From contig NC_133494.1 in NCBI RefSeq assembly GCF_025370935.1, positions 18,583,669 to 18,647,668 of the forward strand: a stretch of DNA of 64,000 bases. The letters are read 5' to 3'. Numbering within the stretch: position 1 is the first letter of the stretch; the number at the start of each line of letters is the position of its first letter. The position numbers and the translations under genes are program-made. Source of the stretch: Choristoneura fumiferana. Taxonomy: Eukaryota > Arthropoda > Insecta > Lepidoptera > Tortricidae. Below, in pieces: positions 1-10,191 of this stretch. The notes below the pieces were generated by a model. The model saw nothing but the letters and a program-made list of their open reading frames with translations. It was not told the DNA's origin and searched no databases.

Positions 1-331
1 CCGGTCTTGTGTTTTTCGCATCCACCGCGATCCCGCGATCTTAACCAGGTCGTCGCTCCATCTTGTTCTCCAACAAGATGGAGCGATCTACCGACAGCTC
101 GTCTCCCGGTCCGCGGACGCATTCAAGAACCTTTTGACCCCATCGGCCATCAGTCCTGCGAGCAATGTGCCCCGCCCATTGCCACTTCAGTTTTGCAATT
201 CTTCGAGCTATGTCGGTAACCTTAGTTCTACTGCGGATATCATCATTTCTGATTCTATCCCGCAGAGAAACCCCGAGCATAGCTCTCTCCATAGCCCTTT
301 GAGTGACTTTGAGCTTCCTCATGAGGCCCAT
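1..331 (-). pseudogene. RTE-type non-LTR retrotransposon, C-terminal end of reverse transcriptase (broken)
   Basis: The minus strand encodes the tail of an RTE-clade LINE polyprotein. The stretch KLKWQWAGHIARRTDGRWG is the usual C-terminal signature of insect RTE reverse transcriptases, and it follows a basic RDRIRN/RTKVTDIA region. After VLE the frame shifts: the expected arginine- and glycine-rich tail appears in another frame, so the copy is dead. Only the 3' part of the element is present and the window edge cuts it. Confidence 0.8.
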
Positions 332-1119
332 CGTTAGCGCCCAGAGAGATACACAATATTAAATTAACAGGACTACTTTTCATTCCGGGTGAGCAGAAAT
401 TCTCACGCAACATAATTATATAGTTGCGGGCTAAAGCTATTACTAACTAAACGACAATTTTCTCATTTCGAGCAATATTGCCAACAACAGAACTCTTCAG
501 TAGACAGGCAAATTTTCGTTTAAAAAACACATAACCCTCCCCCCTTGTGGGGGTTAAAAATATTCTCTGGAACCTCTTAACGACCATGAAAGTCGTTGAC
601 CGAGTTCCCGCTTTTTTTTATTACTCTTTAACACCCAAATGTCATTTAGAGCCTCCTAGAGTAATAAAGCGCTTCGCGCCGAATTTAACTGCGCGGTTGT
701 GATGTGCGATTTATTTGAATCCCTTGGGATGTAATGCACTATAGTGTAGGTGTTTCAAGAATTTGAATAGCTATAGTATAAATCAAATGGGTAATGAAAT
801 GGGTTGTGAAAAATATTGTGTTTTTCGATACCAAATTTCTAGAAGCTGGGATGATATGACTATCAATATTTTTCACAAGAATTGAGAATTGCATTCTATC
901 TTCTACACTAATGATGATCGTTTGCTATCAGTTTTGAAAAATATGCATTAAATTTCTTCATAAAAAATAACTTGCAGCCCATGGGAATTAATCTTCGATT
1001 TTTGAAAAGTATATTAGTTAAAACCTAGTAAAGCAAAATTCTCCTACAGGATCCTACAGGAAAAAGAGAAACAGTACAAGTACATATTTACCGTAATTTT
1101 GCCTTTCAGAGACTTGACA
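332..1119. other. No gene seen; AT-rich sequence
   Basis: No open frame with codon bias, no RNA gene and no clear repeat boundary was seen. A short C-run/G-run pair near 537-556 could form a hairpin. Confidence 0.4.
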
Positions 1120-1131
1120 TAATACCTAATA

Positions 1132-1515
1132 GACATGGCGAAAAGCGTTACATTTTGATATCAGTGACTGACGATCCCGTTCCAAAAAAGTCACAGTGAA
1201 AAGTCATCGTGACTTTGTCACACCTGTTACTCACGTATGATATTTGTGACACGTCACGGTCCTGTAATGAACGCTTTTTTTGTCACATTGATATTTCAAC
1301 GTGACTATGTCACGCGTGTTACTCATATCACCATATGATATTGTAGCGGTGCTATTTCGCCTCTTCCGAACACTCCGACTGAGCCCGATTAGAGCCGATT
1401 TTGTAACGGTGTTATTTTGTGAAAAGTCACAGTGACACCTTTTGACGGCGAGTCACTGTGACTTTGTCACCGTGACGTTACGTTACGTGACGGAATTTAC
1501 TCGTATCCCCACGTC
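1132..1515. mobile_element. 384-bp GTCAC/GTGAC-rich element flanked by a 12-bp direct repeat
   Basis: The element starts GACATGG and ends CCACGTC, so the ends are a short imperfect inverted pair. It is flanked on both sides by TAATACCTAATA (1120-1131 and 1516-1527). The body is crowded with GTCAC and GTGAC words on both strands. It has no coding capacity. Related copies lie at 36002-36860 and 52919-53762, both with a SINE inserted near the left end. The superfamily is unknown. Confidence 0.65.
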
Positions 1516-1527
1516 TAATACCTAATA

Positions 1528-2231
1528 AAATTTGTTGATATAATGTGAAATTGTTGAAATGTCAAAAAAATCCCTCCATAACTATATTTAACTTAAACTT
1601 TCTCTCTTTATTTCAACACTGAGGTCTCAAGGGAATTTAACGAGACCACAAAATTTACTTCGTGACCTGATAATGCGAAACAAAATGCATTAAAACTTGA
1701 AATGAAGCGAGAACTGCTAATAAAAACAGAGAGACGCGTCTTAAAAATTTAAAGCATTCGTTATTTAGTCTTGTTTTTTCCAGATTGCATCTCCAGAGCA
1801 ATACAATTTTCATAAACAGTAAACAAGGCACTTAAATTACAAATTTTCTTCGTGCGGAATTTCTCGCCAAAATCCGCAAAACTCGACTTAACATACGTAA
1901 TAAATTTAAAGTAGCTCAGAGGAATTCAGACTGTGTAAAGCACCAAATAAGGTTTAGAAGAATATGTTGCGTTTAAAGATTTATATCGCGATTTCGCCAA
2001 AGGAAATTGCAAATGTGTGAAATAGTGCATTTCCTGCCCGTCTGGTGTGCGGGCGTAAAATACGTGATTCATGCTTCAAGTAATTAGATTTGTCTTCCTA
2101 CGTCTTGTTCGGGAGAAAGGGAGACAAAAGAACTGCAAACGAGCGTCGAGCGATTGAGTCATGTAGAGATGAATAATTTGCGGACAACAAACAACAGGAG
2201 ACTGCATGGAGACAAACCGGCGTAGTATCAC
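1528..2231. other. No gene seen
   Basis: AT-rich spacer. No coding frame, RNA gene or recognisable repeat was found. Confidence 0.35.
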
Positions 2232-2315
2232 TTGGTCTAAAAAGCAGTTGGTCTAAGTAGCAAGTGGTCTAAGAAGCAACTGATCTAAGTAGCTAGTGGT
2301 CTAAAAATTTGTCCT
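2232..2315. repeat. Short tandem array of a TGGTCTAAGTAGCA-like unit
   Basis: About five imperfect units of roughly 15 bp, each carrying TGGTCTAA or TGATCTAA followed by a short GTAGC or AAGCA spacer. Confidence 0.6.
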
Positions 2316-2554
2316 AACCTGTTCGTGTAACTAGAAAAACATAAGTTGGGTTAAGTTAGAGTTGTGTCAAGGCGCTTCGCACGTGGAATAGGAGCTCCAC
2401 AAAGCGGAGCTCTATCGATTTTGAATCATGGAATGAATGAATAACGAACGATAAAGGGAGACCGACTAGACTTTCTAGATTGAAGAAACTGTGCAAGCAA
2501 TCGTATTTTTATTTATTTATATGTATTGTTATTGGCGAGAAATTCTTTTAGTTC

Positions 2555-2707
2555 ATTTGTTACCTTTACGGTCATCCCGTAAAATCATATCGAAAATACA
2601 AACTGAGACATGGATGCACATAAAAACCAGAAAAAGAGACCAGCGATGTGAATCGAACCCAGGTCCTCAGCATTCCGTGCTGCGTGCCATACCCCTACAC
2701 TACTGGA
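2555..2707 (-). mobile_element. SINE family A fragment (tRNA-like head)
   Basis: Minus-strand copy of the tRNA-headed repeat seen in fuller form at 28079-28560. It carries the conserved CTGGGTTCGATT-type B box (here slightly altered) and the tail that reads TTTCTGTGCATCC in sense. It abuts an RTE fragment on its right. Confidence 0.65.
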
Positions 2708-2815
2708 CATGTGCTGGACATAGGCCTCCCCCAAGGCTCTCCACTCAGATCGATCTTGTGCTCTCCGCATCCAACGCGATCCCGCGATCTTAACCAGGTC
2801 GTCGCTCCATCTTTT
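2701..2815 (-). pseudogene. RTE-type LINE 3' end fragment
   Basis: The minus strand reads WSDDLVKIAGSRWMR then RAQDRSEWRALGEAYVQ, the extreme C-terminus of RTE-clade reverse transcriptases in Lepidoptera. The 5' side is cut off. Confidence 0.75.
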
Positions 2816-3254
2816 TTTTTGATTCCATCTAGTAGGAGATTCCTTGCCATGACCGATTTTAGAATAGAACCGAACCTATTTCTTCTTGTAGGTATCGTAG
2901 AGGGGGACTAAAGGGACCTAATTTGGAGTCAGCAGACCTATAATCATTGACAGATAAATAAATATGTGGGGGTTATATTTTTATCTCGCGCTATTTAATT
3001 ATTGCGTAGGTAGTGAAACGTACGTTTTATGGATCATAAATAAAACGGATCGTTAATTGGGACCGGGAGGGACACGTTAAAACTTACTTGAAGCTTATTC
3101 CGTAGATAAATAGTAGTTTATAGCCAGGATAGCGAGGTTTAACAGGACAATAATATACTACAAGTTTTATACGTATACGTCAACTATTTTAACGACTAAT
3201 TCTACTTAAGTAGACATGTTTATGATTGGTACCGTCATCCTAATCAATAAACAG

Positions 3255-3375
3255 TTCACCAACACTAACGAGATGGACGGATGACCTGGTAGAAGCTACG
3301 GGTTCACGGAGGATGCCGGCTGCTTCCTACCGAAGCAACGGAGATCTATGGGGGAGGCCTATGTCTAACAATGGA
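3255..3375 (+). mobile_element. LINE 3' end (GGGGGAGGCCTATGTC motif)
   Basis: Sense-strand RTE-like 3' end with TGGACGGATGACCTGGTA, followed by the near-universal GGGGGAGGCCTATGTC and AATGGACG words. It is truncated on both sides. Confidence 0.6.
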
Positions 3376-3650
3376 CGTTCTAATGCTGTCTGATGAATTT
3401 GAATTAATATGGAATAGTAGAATTAGAGTGGATGGAGCCTGGCGTGTCAGGAGAAATGTGGATATGGAAGACCTGGTGGGCGAGCCCAACATTATAGGCG
3501 AGAGCAAGTCTGCGCGGCTTCGTTGGCTTGGCCACGTGGAGAGAATGAAAGAGGATCGTGCGGCCAAGAGACGCTTATCTAGGACAACCGATTGGAAGAC
3601 GGCCAATCGAAAGGCCTAGGTATCGCTGGTTGGATGAAGTCCGAAAAGAC
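3376..3650 (+). pseudogene. Non-LTR reverse transcriptase C-terminus, frameshifted
   Basis: The frame reads EPNIIGESKSARLRWLGHVE then RMKEDRAAKR, a LINE C-terminal signature. The following proline/arginine tail (PRYRWLDEVRKDL) is in a different frame, so the copy is broken. It belongs to the same family as the longer piece at 62690-63080. Confidence 0.75.
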
Positions 3651-3654
3651 CTGT

Positions 3655-3825
3655 GGATAAACATACTTATATAGATAAATACATACTTAAATACATATTA
3701 AACATCCAAGACCCGAGAACAAACATTCGTATTATTCATACAAATATCTACTTACCTCCGCGGGGAATCGAACCTTCGTAGTAAGTTTCTCTAACCACTT
3801 GGCAACCCGGTCATCAGGTCTCAAT
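3655..3825 (-). mobile_element. SINE family B (tRNA-headed), minus strand
   Basis: The reverse complement starts with a GACC..GGGTTGCC-like head, a degenerate box A, a TTCGATTCC box B and the GTATGAATAATACGAATGTT body shared with 59153-59400 and 36034-36416. It is 5'-degenerate. Confidence 0.65.
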
Positions 3826-3969
3826 CTTATACCAATACATCTGGAGACCCTGTTTTTCCAGCTCGGAATCATGGACTGAGTCTACCTTCCAAATTTTGTT
3901 GAAATCGGAGAGATAAACTCAGGATACAACGGTAGATAGAAATGCCCACCAGGGTTCAAATTTTCATAA

Positions 3970-4385
3970 GCAATTTCGCTATGATTAATTTATTGAATCA
4001 GGCGTTACTTTGCGGAGGTCCATATCAATGAACTAAAAGAGTTTCCTTGCTCACCCGCGACCTTATGATAGTTAAGTTTATGCAAAATATGCGTCCTCCA
4101 CCACTACACTGTAAGAACACACATCAATCACACAAACCCAGCTATCACCACCACCACACTACCAGACCTCATCTTCAGAGCAACACAACCATACACCATG
4201 CTACTAGATGTTAGACTAACATCTGGTACTGGTACTGATGATGATACCCATGATGGGTTTGTGTGATTTGTGTGTGTTCCTACAGTGTGGAGGTGGAGGA
4301 ACTGCATGAACACGCATATTTTGCATAAGCTTAGCTATCGTAAGGTCGCGGGTGAGCAAGGAAATTCTTTTAGTTCATTCGCTAT
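3970..4385. mobile_element. Foldback element with long inverted arms (family FB1)
   Basis: The left part (TTGAATCAGGCGTTACTTTG, then CTCACCCGCGACC) and the right part (GGTCGCGGGTGAGCAAGGAA) are reverse complements. The centre around 4200-4250 is a short GAT/GGT-rich stretch. The right arm is longer than the left, so the copy is asymmetric. A second copy is at 8182-8948. Confidence 0.7.
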
Positions 4386-4389
4386 GATT

Positions 4390-5289
4390 TCTTTGGAAAA
4401 TTAACGGGATGTCAACTTGACATTAGTGCACAAGGGTACCCTGGTTCGTGATTAAATTTTGTCGACTGTATTTACATACGCGTCATTATTCGTTTATGTT
4501 TATACTCTTGTACACCTCAGTGCCTCAACCAACCGCTGTGAAATTTACTTTGTAGATGGATTCGTTAAACTCGTATATTCAGACAATGTGTAGATGTACG
4601 TACAATGTGATGCAGTTTGTTCAATGTTCCAATACTTAAACTGAAAAATACAAACGTTGGAACATAGAACCTCCTTCTTTTTTGAAGTCGGTTAATGAAG
4701 GGTCCACGGAAAAAACATGCCTGTCACCTTTTTTAATAAATTTAAAATTTAAAAAACCCCCAGCACAATAAAACGCCAGCAAAAAAAAAACGACCGAAAA
4801 AAAACGACGACAAAAAACGCCGCCAAAAAAGACAACTAAGAAAAACTAAGAAGTAAAGAATAATACGGTATTTGACAACTCCTGAATTTGCCATATCTTA
4901 ATATTATTATGAAAATATAGATATACAGATAGTGTTTAGCGAATAGAAAACTTAAATCGGTTGAAAATTGGATTTATAGTGATTTTTTGAAAAACCTATA
5001 TACCTGTCCCTTTCTCAAACGCTTTTCTCTATGCAGCAAGTATGGCGCTACTGGCGTGTGACGTCACATGTCAGTATGTCTTTCTCTGTCTAATCTTGAA
5101 TTTCAAACCTTTATAACTTTGTTATTTGTAAAGGTAGCTTAATAATTGTTTCTCTATTCGATAACAGGCATTGTGTAGTTTTAATTTATAAAAAAAACAT
5201 ATACAAAATAGTCAAATACCGTATTATGCACTACCTAGCTGTTGGCCGCGACGTCATCTGCGAAGAATTCGTTTCTCACTTACCCGCCT
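4390..5289. other. No gene seen; A-rich low complexity near 4745-4850
   Basis: Contains a fragment ending TTTTTTGAAGTCGGTTAA (about 4676-4695) that recurs at 56808-56823, and an A-rich tract with interspersed C and CGC. No coding evidence. Confidence 0.35.
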
Positions 5290-5391
5290 ATTGTCTGCCT
5301 TGAATTTATAACATGGACATGAAATTTTTGTACTGATTTGTGGTATGCAATAAAGAACATTTGCATTGTATTGTATTAGAAGGCAATTCAA
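5290..5391 (+). mobile_element. LINE 3' terminus with (TTGTA)n tail
   Basis: Carries GCAATAAAGAACATTTGCAT followed by TGTATTGTATTAG. The same tail type appears at 6240-6465 and, inverted, at 10953-11105. Confidence 0.55.
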
Positions 5392-5454
5392 ATCACTAGA
5401 ATTGGTCGAAATTCGACAAGCAAAATTTGGCCCAAACAAACCTTGCAATTTAAA

Positions 5455-5756
5455 AAAACCGGCCAAGTGCGAGTCGTACTCGCGCACGAAGGGTTCCGTA
5501 TCATTATCTAGGTATACAACATTAGACATTAACAAAAAAACACGTTTGTTGTATGGGGGCCTCCTCAAATATTTATTTTACTCTGTTTTTAGTATTTGTT
5601 GTTATAGCGGCAATAGAAATACATAATCTGTGAAAATTTCAACTGTCTAGCTATCACGGTTCTTGAGATACAGCCTGGTGACAGACGGACGGACGGACAA
5701 CGGAGTCTTGGTAATAGAGTCCTGTTTTTACCCTTTGCGTACGGAACCCTAAAAAG
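5455..5756 (+). mobile_element. Element with AACCGGCCAAGTGCGAGTC start and GGAACCCTAAAAA end (family T)
   Basis: Begins with AACCGGCCAAGTGCGAGT and GGGTTCCGTA and ends TACGGAACCCTAAAAA, so GGTTCCGTA/TACGGAACC are inverted. A CAGACGGACGGAC run lies near the right end. It is a very common lepidopteran repeat; other copies are at 10797-11228, 13741-14150, 14744-15298, 29590-29790, 44505-45015 and 57000-57530. Confidence 0.7.
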
Positions 5757-6239
5757 CATGCGACCAGCTGTTCTGAAGTTCTTATCTTTAATTTATGTAG
5801 CAATTTAACTTACGATCTGTATTATATCTCACAGTTCGCAAACTCCACTTCAAATACCTATTTTCTTTTTTTTATGTAGCAATAAATGTCACAACAGCGT
5901 GACATCTATTGGGCATTAGCAGGCGAACACCAAGAAATTTTCCTTATTGTACGTTGAAAAGCTCGTGAAATTGCTCCACACGTTATCTTTTATAACCCCC
6001 CACGCAAAAGAGGGGTGGTATAAGTTTGAAGCCTGTCTGTCTGTATGCCTGTGGCATCGTAGCTCTCAAGCAGATGGACTAATAATAATAATGAAATTTA
6101 TTTCAGATTATTATCCATAGAATGTTATTTACAAAGCCTTATTATTATGTCAAAAAGTAATTATACATTAAGAACAATTCAATACTAGCTACTTAATTAA
6201 GAATACTTAAAACTAAATACTACTTCTACTTAATACTTA

Positions 6240-6465
6240 CTTTAGATGCGATTTTTTACGTGAAAGCGAATTTCCTTGCGATGATTTTTAGCTATGTTTG
6301 ATAAAAATAAGTTCCTGTACCCATATGGTTGTCTGGAAGAGACCGTTTTTAAGCGGTAAGACCGCTAATTGTTTACCCTACACTTTGTGTCTTAATAAAA
6401 ATGTTGTACTGGCTTGTGGTGTGCATGCAATAGACTAGAGAATATTTTCATTGTATTGTATTGTT
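6240..6465 (+). mobile_element. LINE 3' UTR with (TTGTA)n tail
   Basis: Carries GTCTGGAAGAGACCG, AGCGGTAAGACCGC and AATAAAAATGTTGTACTGG, then ATTGTATTGTATTG. It is the 3' end of the LINE whose inverted copy lies at 10953-11105. Confidence 0.6.
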
Positions 6466-6524
6466 CAGCCGTTTTTGGCACTTTCAAATGACAATAACAC
6501 AGGCTTTCAAGTTTTTCCAAGTCG

Positions 6525-6830
6525 AGATTGGTTTTTTGGAATCTTTTTGTATTTTTTATTTCAATTCCAAATTTTTACTTTTACGGTCATCCCGTAAAAC
6601 CGAAATTGAAAAATAGAATTAAATTGCTTAAGTGACTAAGTAAGAAACACAAGCTGAGATATGAGGTGCATAGGGAAATTCGTGTCGGTACCGTTGACCA
6701 TCAGTGGTGTAGCGGTATAGCACGCGGTACGGATTACTGAGGACCTGGGTTCGATTCCCAGTGATGGTCTTATTTTTCTGTTTTTTCTGTGCATCTATAT
6801 TTCAGTTTGTATTTTCAGTTTTCCAAGTCG
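6525..6830 (+). mobile_element. SINE family A, near-complete, with intact tRNA-like head
   Basis: A left arm (GATTGGTTTTTTGGAATC) precedes a tRNA-like unit at about 6700-6772. In the tRNA-like unit GACCATC and GATGGTC can form a 7-bp acceptor stem, TGGTGTAGCGG fits box A and GGTTCGATTCC fits box B. It is not taken as a working tRNA gene because no anticodon loop with a U at position 33 can be drawn. The tail TTTTTCTGTGCATC is shared by all copies of the family. Confidence 0.7.
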
Positions 6831-6928
6831 GTTTGGTTATGTAAAGCTATTTATATAGCTCAAACTCGAACCGGCTTCAAACGGTCTAACCCCTAACCCT
6901 TGTGTTACGAGTCTACCACTTAACCCAC

Positions 6929-7217
6929 CTGATGCCTCCAACGTTCAAAATGATCCGATTCTCGCCATCCATGGCGCATCACACATAAACAAACATTACA
7001 ATCACAACACTTCACAGCCTTAAAAAAAAACACATCCAGCGATGTTTTTCGCGTCTTTCGCGACGGCCGACACGTCCGTCGTCCGGGAACGCCGGGATGG
7101 TACTGAATGAGATGAGTGCCCCCCTCGAGGTCCACTGCAGTCACTGCGTATCCAGGCTCTGAAACGGTCATTTCAGTGCGCAGTGAAAGCCTTTTGAAAC
7201 GGTGCACTTGTGGCCGA
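6929..7217 (-). CDS. Possible internal coding exon, unknown protein (weak)
   Basis: On the minus strand a pyrimidine-rich tract ends in AACTTCAG at 7218-7225. It is followed by 289 nt open in one frame, which ends at a CAG/GTGGGT donor-like site. The first two thirds are GC-rich unlike the surroundings and encode a plausible soluble segment (SEPGYAVTAVDLEGGTH near the middle). The last third is cysteine-rich and contains a poly-T run read as FFF, which looks less like coding sequence. No partner exons were found and no family was recognised. It could be a chance frame. Confidence 0.25.
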
Positions 7218-7529
7218 CTGAAGTTAGAGGTGAATTGTTAGGGTTAACCGAATAGCATGAAAAGGTTCTATGGCAGAAAGATGTAAGCTTTGTTGCTAAT
7301 TTATGGCATCTGTCCAGTCCATCGCTCAGTATGTAATCCCTTGTTTTTCAAAGACTGGTGTTAAGAAAATCGTGTACGATAATTTAACCCACATTAAGGC
7401 TAATTACAAAAATGAGACGAGTGGCAAAGAATTTAATAAAAAAAAAAATGTATGGAGATGAAGACTGTGGTGACTCCACTTCCATACATTTTTTTTTCGA
7501 GTTAAAATATTTTTCAATTGTATACTGTA

Positions 7530-7735
7530 CTAGACGTTACCCGCGACTCCGTCCGCGCAAAATTCTATGCAATTTTCCGGGATAAAAACTATCCTATGTC
7601 CTTCTCCGGGATTGAAACTATCTGTGTAACGAATTTCATCTTAATCGGTTCAGTGGTTTAGACCTGATGAAGTAACAAACAAACAAACCAACAAACAGAC
7701 TTACAAACTTTCACATTTATAATATTAGTAGGATC
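7530..7735 (-). mobile_element. Helitron-like repeat (minus strand)
   Basis: The reverse complement starts TCCTACTAATATTATAAATG and carries the TTAAACCACTG..GATGAAATTCG-type core. It ends near CGCGGGTAACGTCTAGT. This matches the very common lepidopteran Helitron-like family (TC start, CTAGT end). Confidence 0.65.
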
Positions 7736-7832
7736 GTAGGATTAGTAATACGAGCAAGTACTAGCTTTGATGTGTAAGTTTGTAGTTTTAAACAGTTATG
7801 ATAACATGGAAGCATTATTAAACACTAGCTTT

Positions 7833-8056
7833 CAGTGGCGTAGCTAGGTAACCTAGGGCCCTGGGGCAAATAAAAAAATGGGGCCCACTGCTATCAAAAC
7901 TGGTAAGGTTTTTTGAAGTAAAATCATTATATATACAAATACTTTAAAAATGCTAAGCAACTTTATCATCAGCTATAAAGCAGAATTTCGAGGGCCCCCT
8001 GAGCTTGAGGGCCCCGGGGCACTGCCCCGCCTAGCCCCTTGGTAGCTACGCCACTG
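7833..8056. mobile_element. hAT-type MITE, 224 bp, with 8-bp target duplication
   Basis: Terminal inverted repeats CAGTGGCGTAGCTA and TAGCTACGCCACTG bound the element. CTAGCTTT directly flanks it at 7825-7832 and 8057-8064, an exact 8-bp duplication. The CAGTGGCG terminus plus an 8-bp duplication is typical of hAT. The body is GC-rich (GGGCCC runs) and non-coding. Confidence 0.85.
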
Positions 8057-8064
8057 CTAGCTTT

Positions 8065-8181
8065 GGTATTCGGTTATCGCGCGCTGTTCCCTCGGGAACT
8101 ATGCATTTTTCCGGGATAAAAAGTAGCCTGTGTCACTCTCGGGCCCATAAACTATCTCTGAGCAACTTCGAGCCTATAATT
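8065..8181 (-). mobile_element. Helitron-like fragment
   Basis: Carries CTCGGGAACTATGCATTTTT, CCGGGATAAAAAGTAGCCTG and TCACTCTCGGGCCCATAAAC, also seen at 30945-31090 and 47030-47160. Truncated at both ends. Confidence 0.45.
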
Positions 8182-8948
8182 TATTGAATCAGGCGTTACT
8201 TTGCGGAGGTCCATATCAATAAACTAAAATAATTTCCTTGCTCACCCGCGACCTTACGATAGCTAAGCTTATGCAAAATATGCGTGTTCATGCAGTTCCT
8301 CCACCTCCACACTGTAAGAACACACACAAATCACACAAACCCATCTATCACCACCACCACACTACACTGACGCGTTTCGAACTCAAACAGAGCTCATCTT
8401 CAGAGTGACACAACCGTACACCATGCTACCAGTTGTTAGACTAACGAACCACAACCACCGTTTTAACTTGTCACTGTAAGTCCCCAAGTACCCACATACG
8501 TTTTATGAAACAAAACAAAACTACCCACAAATTAAATTAATTAATTAATTAATTATTGGTGAAATTACTGCACGTGAGGTATCCCATCTTAGGCCTCTAG
8601 GTTGGCAACGCGTCTGCAATACCCCTGGTGTTGCAGATGTTTATGGGCGGTGGTGATCTCTTACCATCAGGAGACCACTTGCCCGTTTGCCATCCAGTCG
8701 TATAAAAAAAAGAAGAAAGAATTATTAATAAATTTAATTAAATTTAATTAAATGTGGTGTCACTCTGAAGATGAGCTCTGTTTGAGTTCGAAACGCGTCA
8801 GTGTAGTGTGGTGGTGGTGATAGATGGGTTTGTGTGATTTGTGTGTGTTCTTACAGTGTGGAGGTGGAGGAACTGCATGAACACGCATATTTTGCATAAG
8901 CTTAGCTATCGTAAGGTCGCGGGTGAGCAAGGAAATTATTTTAGTTTT
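8182..8948. mobile_element. Foldback element FB1 with LINE insertion between its arms
   Basis: The left arm 8182-8405 and right arm 8757-8946 are near-perfect reverse complements over about 190 bp (key word GAACTCAAACAGAGCTCATC and its complement). Between them lies AT-rich sequence and a Jockey-derived 3' end at 8566-8711. No transposase frame is present. Confidence 0.75.
8566..8711 (+). mobile_element. Jockey-type LINE 3' end (family J), truncated
   Basis: Carries GGCCTCTAGGTTGGCAACGC, CTGGTGTTGCAGATG and TTTATGGGCGGTGGTGATC, then CCATCCAGTCGTATAAAAAA. This end recurs in both orientations throughout the window; fuller copies are at 19368-19648, 38515-38775 and 34173-34462. Confidence 0.65.
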
Positions 8949-8951
8949 TTT

Positions 8952-9035
8952 TTTCGAGCCTATAGACGAGTAAAGAGTGAAGCACCACGGCTTGAATCCA
9001 TATGTCATCACTGGCAACACACACTGGTTGAGGAC
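8952..9035 (-). pseudogene. RTE reverse transcriptase fragment (VLPVMTYG motif)
   Basis: The minus strand reads NQCVLPVMTYGFKPWCFTL, the short conserved block just downstream of the catalytic region of RTE-clade reverse transcriptases. It is cut off by the foldback element on its left. Confidence 0.65.
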
Positions 9036-9439
9036 TTTGGTCTTAAAGCCCGTACCTTAGGGTTTTAGGGAGCTAATTCCGCGTCAATAGTTGTGAGGAG
9101 ACCCGTGCAGTGACCATGAGACGTGGAATCGACTGATTATCGTCTAGACTTAATTAATTAAATGCGATCGTATCTTTTCTAATTACCTTTTAATTATTTT
9201 CGTTCGTCTACATAATCGTGTATTCATACCATTTTAACCTAAAACGTGCCTACATAATTAGTTATAGATGGACAAACAGACTCTACCCGCGGCTTCGTAC
9301 GCGTTAATCTTTAGATCTGACAGTTGAATGAGGGTTTTTCGATAGGGAAAATATCGCTAGATGGCGTTAGTATCGTGAGATCCGTTTGACATTTCTGTCT
9401 TGCTTGCGATTGGCTCATTTAGACCTTTAGATGCACATT

Positions 9440-9960
9440 GACCAACACGCATAATGACCAATGAAAATAGAATCATCAATACGCAAAATGACCAATCGCG
9501 AAATGACCAACACGCTAAATGCCCAATACGTGAAATGACCAATCGAGAAATGAACAACACGCCAAATGAGACCAATCGCGAAATGACCAATCAAGCAAGA
9601 CTGAAACGTCTGTTGACGCCAGTTTTTATTTTTAAATATTTTTGAAAAGGCATGTTGAGTAACGCCATCTAACAAGCGCTGCTAAAATTAAAATTCCAGC
9701 GCGCCACCCGCGCGAAAACATTTAGTCAAAACTGTTTCCCTTATTTTTGAAAATATATATTTCTGAAATATATATTTGCTCAATAGTAGCATGCTTTCGT
9801 GCTAGTAGCTAGCATGTGTAACAGTAGCTTTACAAACTCGGATTTTAGCGTATTGGTCATTTGGAGTGTTGGTCATTTGGCGTGTTGGTCATTTAGCGTG
9901 TTGGTCATTTCACGATTGGTCATTTCGCAATTGGTCTCATTTGGCGTGTTGTTCATGGTT
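9440..9960. repeat. Inverted pair of tandem arrays of a ~14-bp AATGACCAANACGC unit
   Basis: 9450-9600 holds about ten imperfect repeats of AATGACCAAYACGC/AATGACCAATCGCG. 9848-9955 holds the same repeats in reverse complement (GCGTGTTGGTCATT). The arms enclose about 245 bp of unrelated AT-rich sequence. No coding function is seen. Confidence 0.75.
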
Positions 9961-10028
9961 GATGTGTGAATACCCCTTAACCCTTAAGGTTGCCATGAAA
10001 TGCATAGTTTCCGCCAACAGTCAGAGGA

Positions 10029-10191
10029 CAGTGCCCTTAGTGTAAGTTTTCGGTTAGAAAATACGTCTCGATCGCGTTCGCGTTAAAATCTCAATTTATA
10101 TGGAAACACGAACAGCGCCTCTAGCGGAACGTTTGCGATGTTCGTGTTTCCGTTCGTATTTTGTAACCGAAAACTTACACTAAGGGCACTG
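10029..10191. mobile_element. MITE M1, 163 bp, long inverted repeats
   Basis: Ends CAGTGCCCTTAGTGTAAG and CTTACACTAAGGGCACTG. Almost the whole element is a hairpin with an inner AACACGAACAGCGCC region. A right half is at 58511-58632 and another copy at 63583-63765. No clear target duplication was found here. Confidence 0.8.

Noticed and set aside
6700..6772. Possible tRNA gene
   Set aside because: Acceptor stem, A box and B box are present, but no proper anticodon loop with U33 can be drawn, and the unit recurs with the same tail as a SINE.
9357..9675. Repetitive open frames over the GACCAA arrays as a repeat protein
   Set aside because: A period of about 14 bp is not a multiple of 3, frames drift, and no start or splice context exists.
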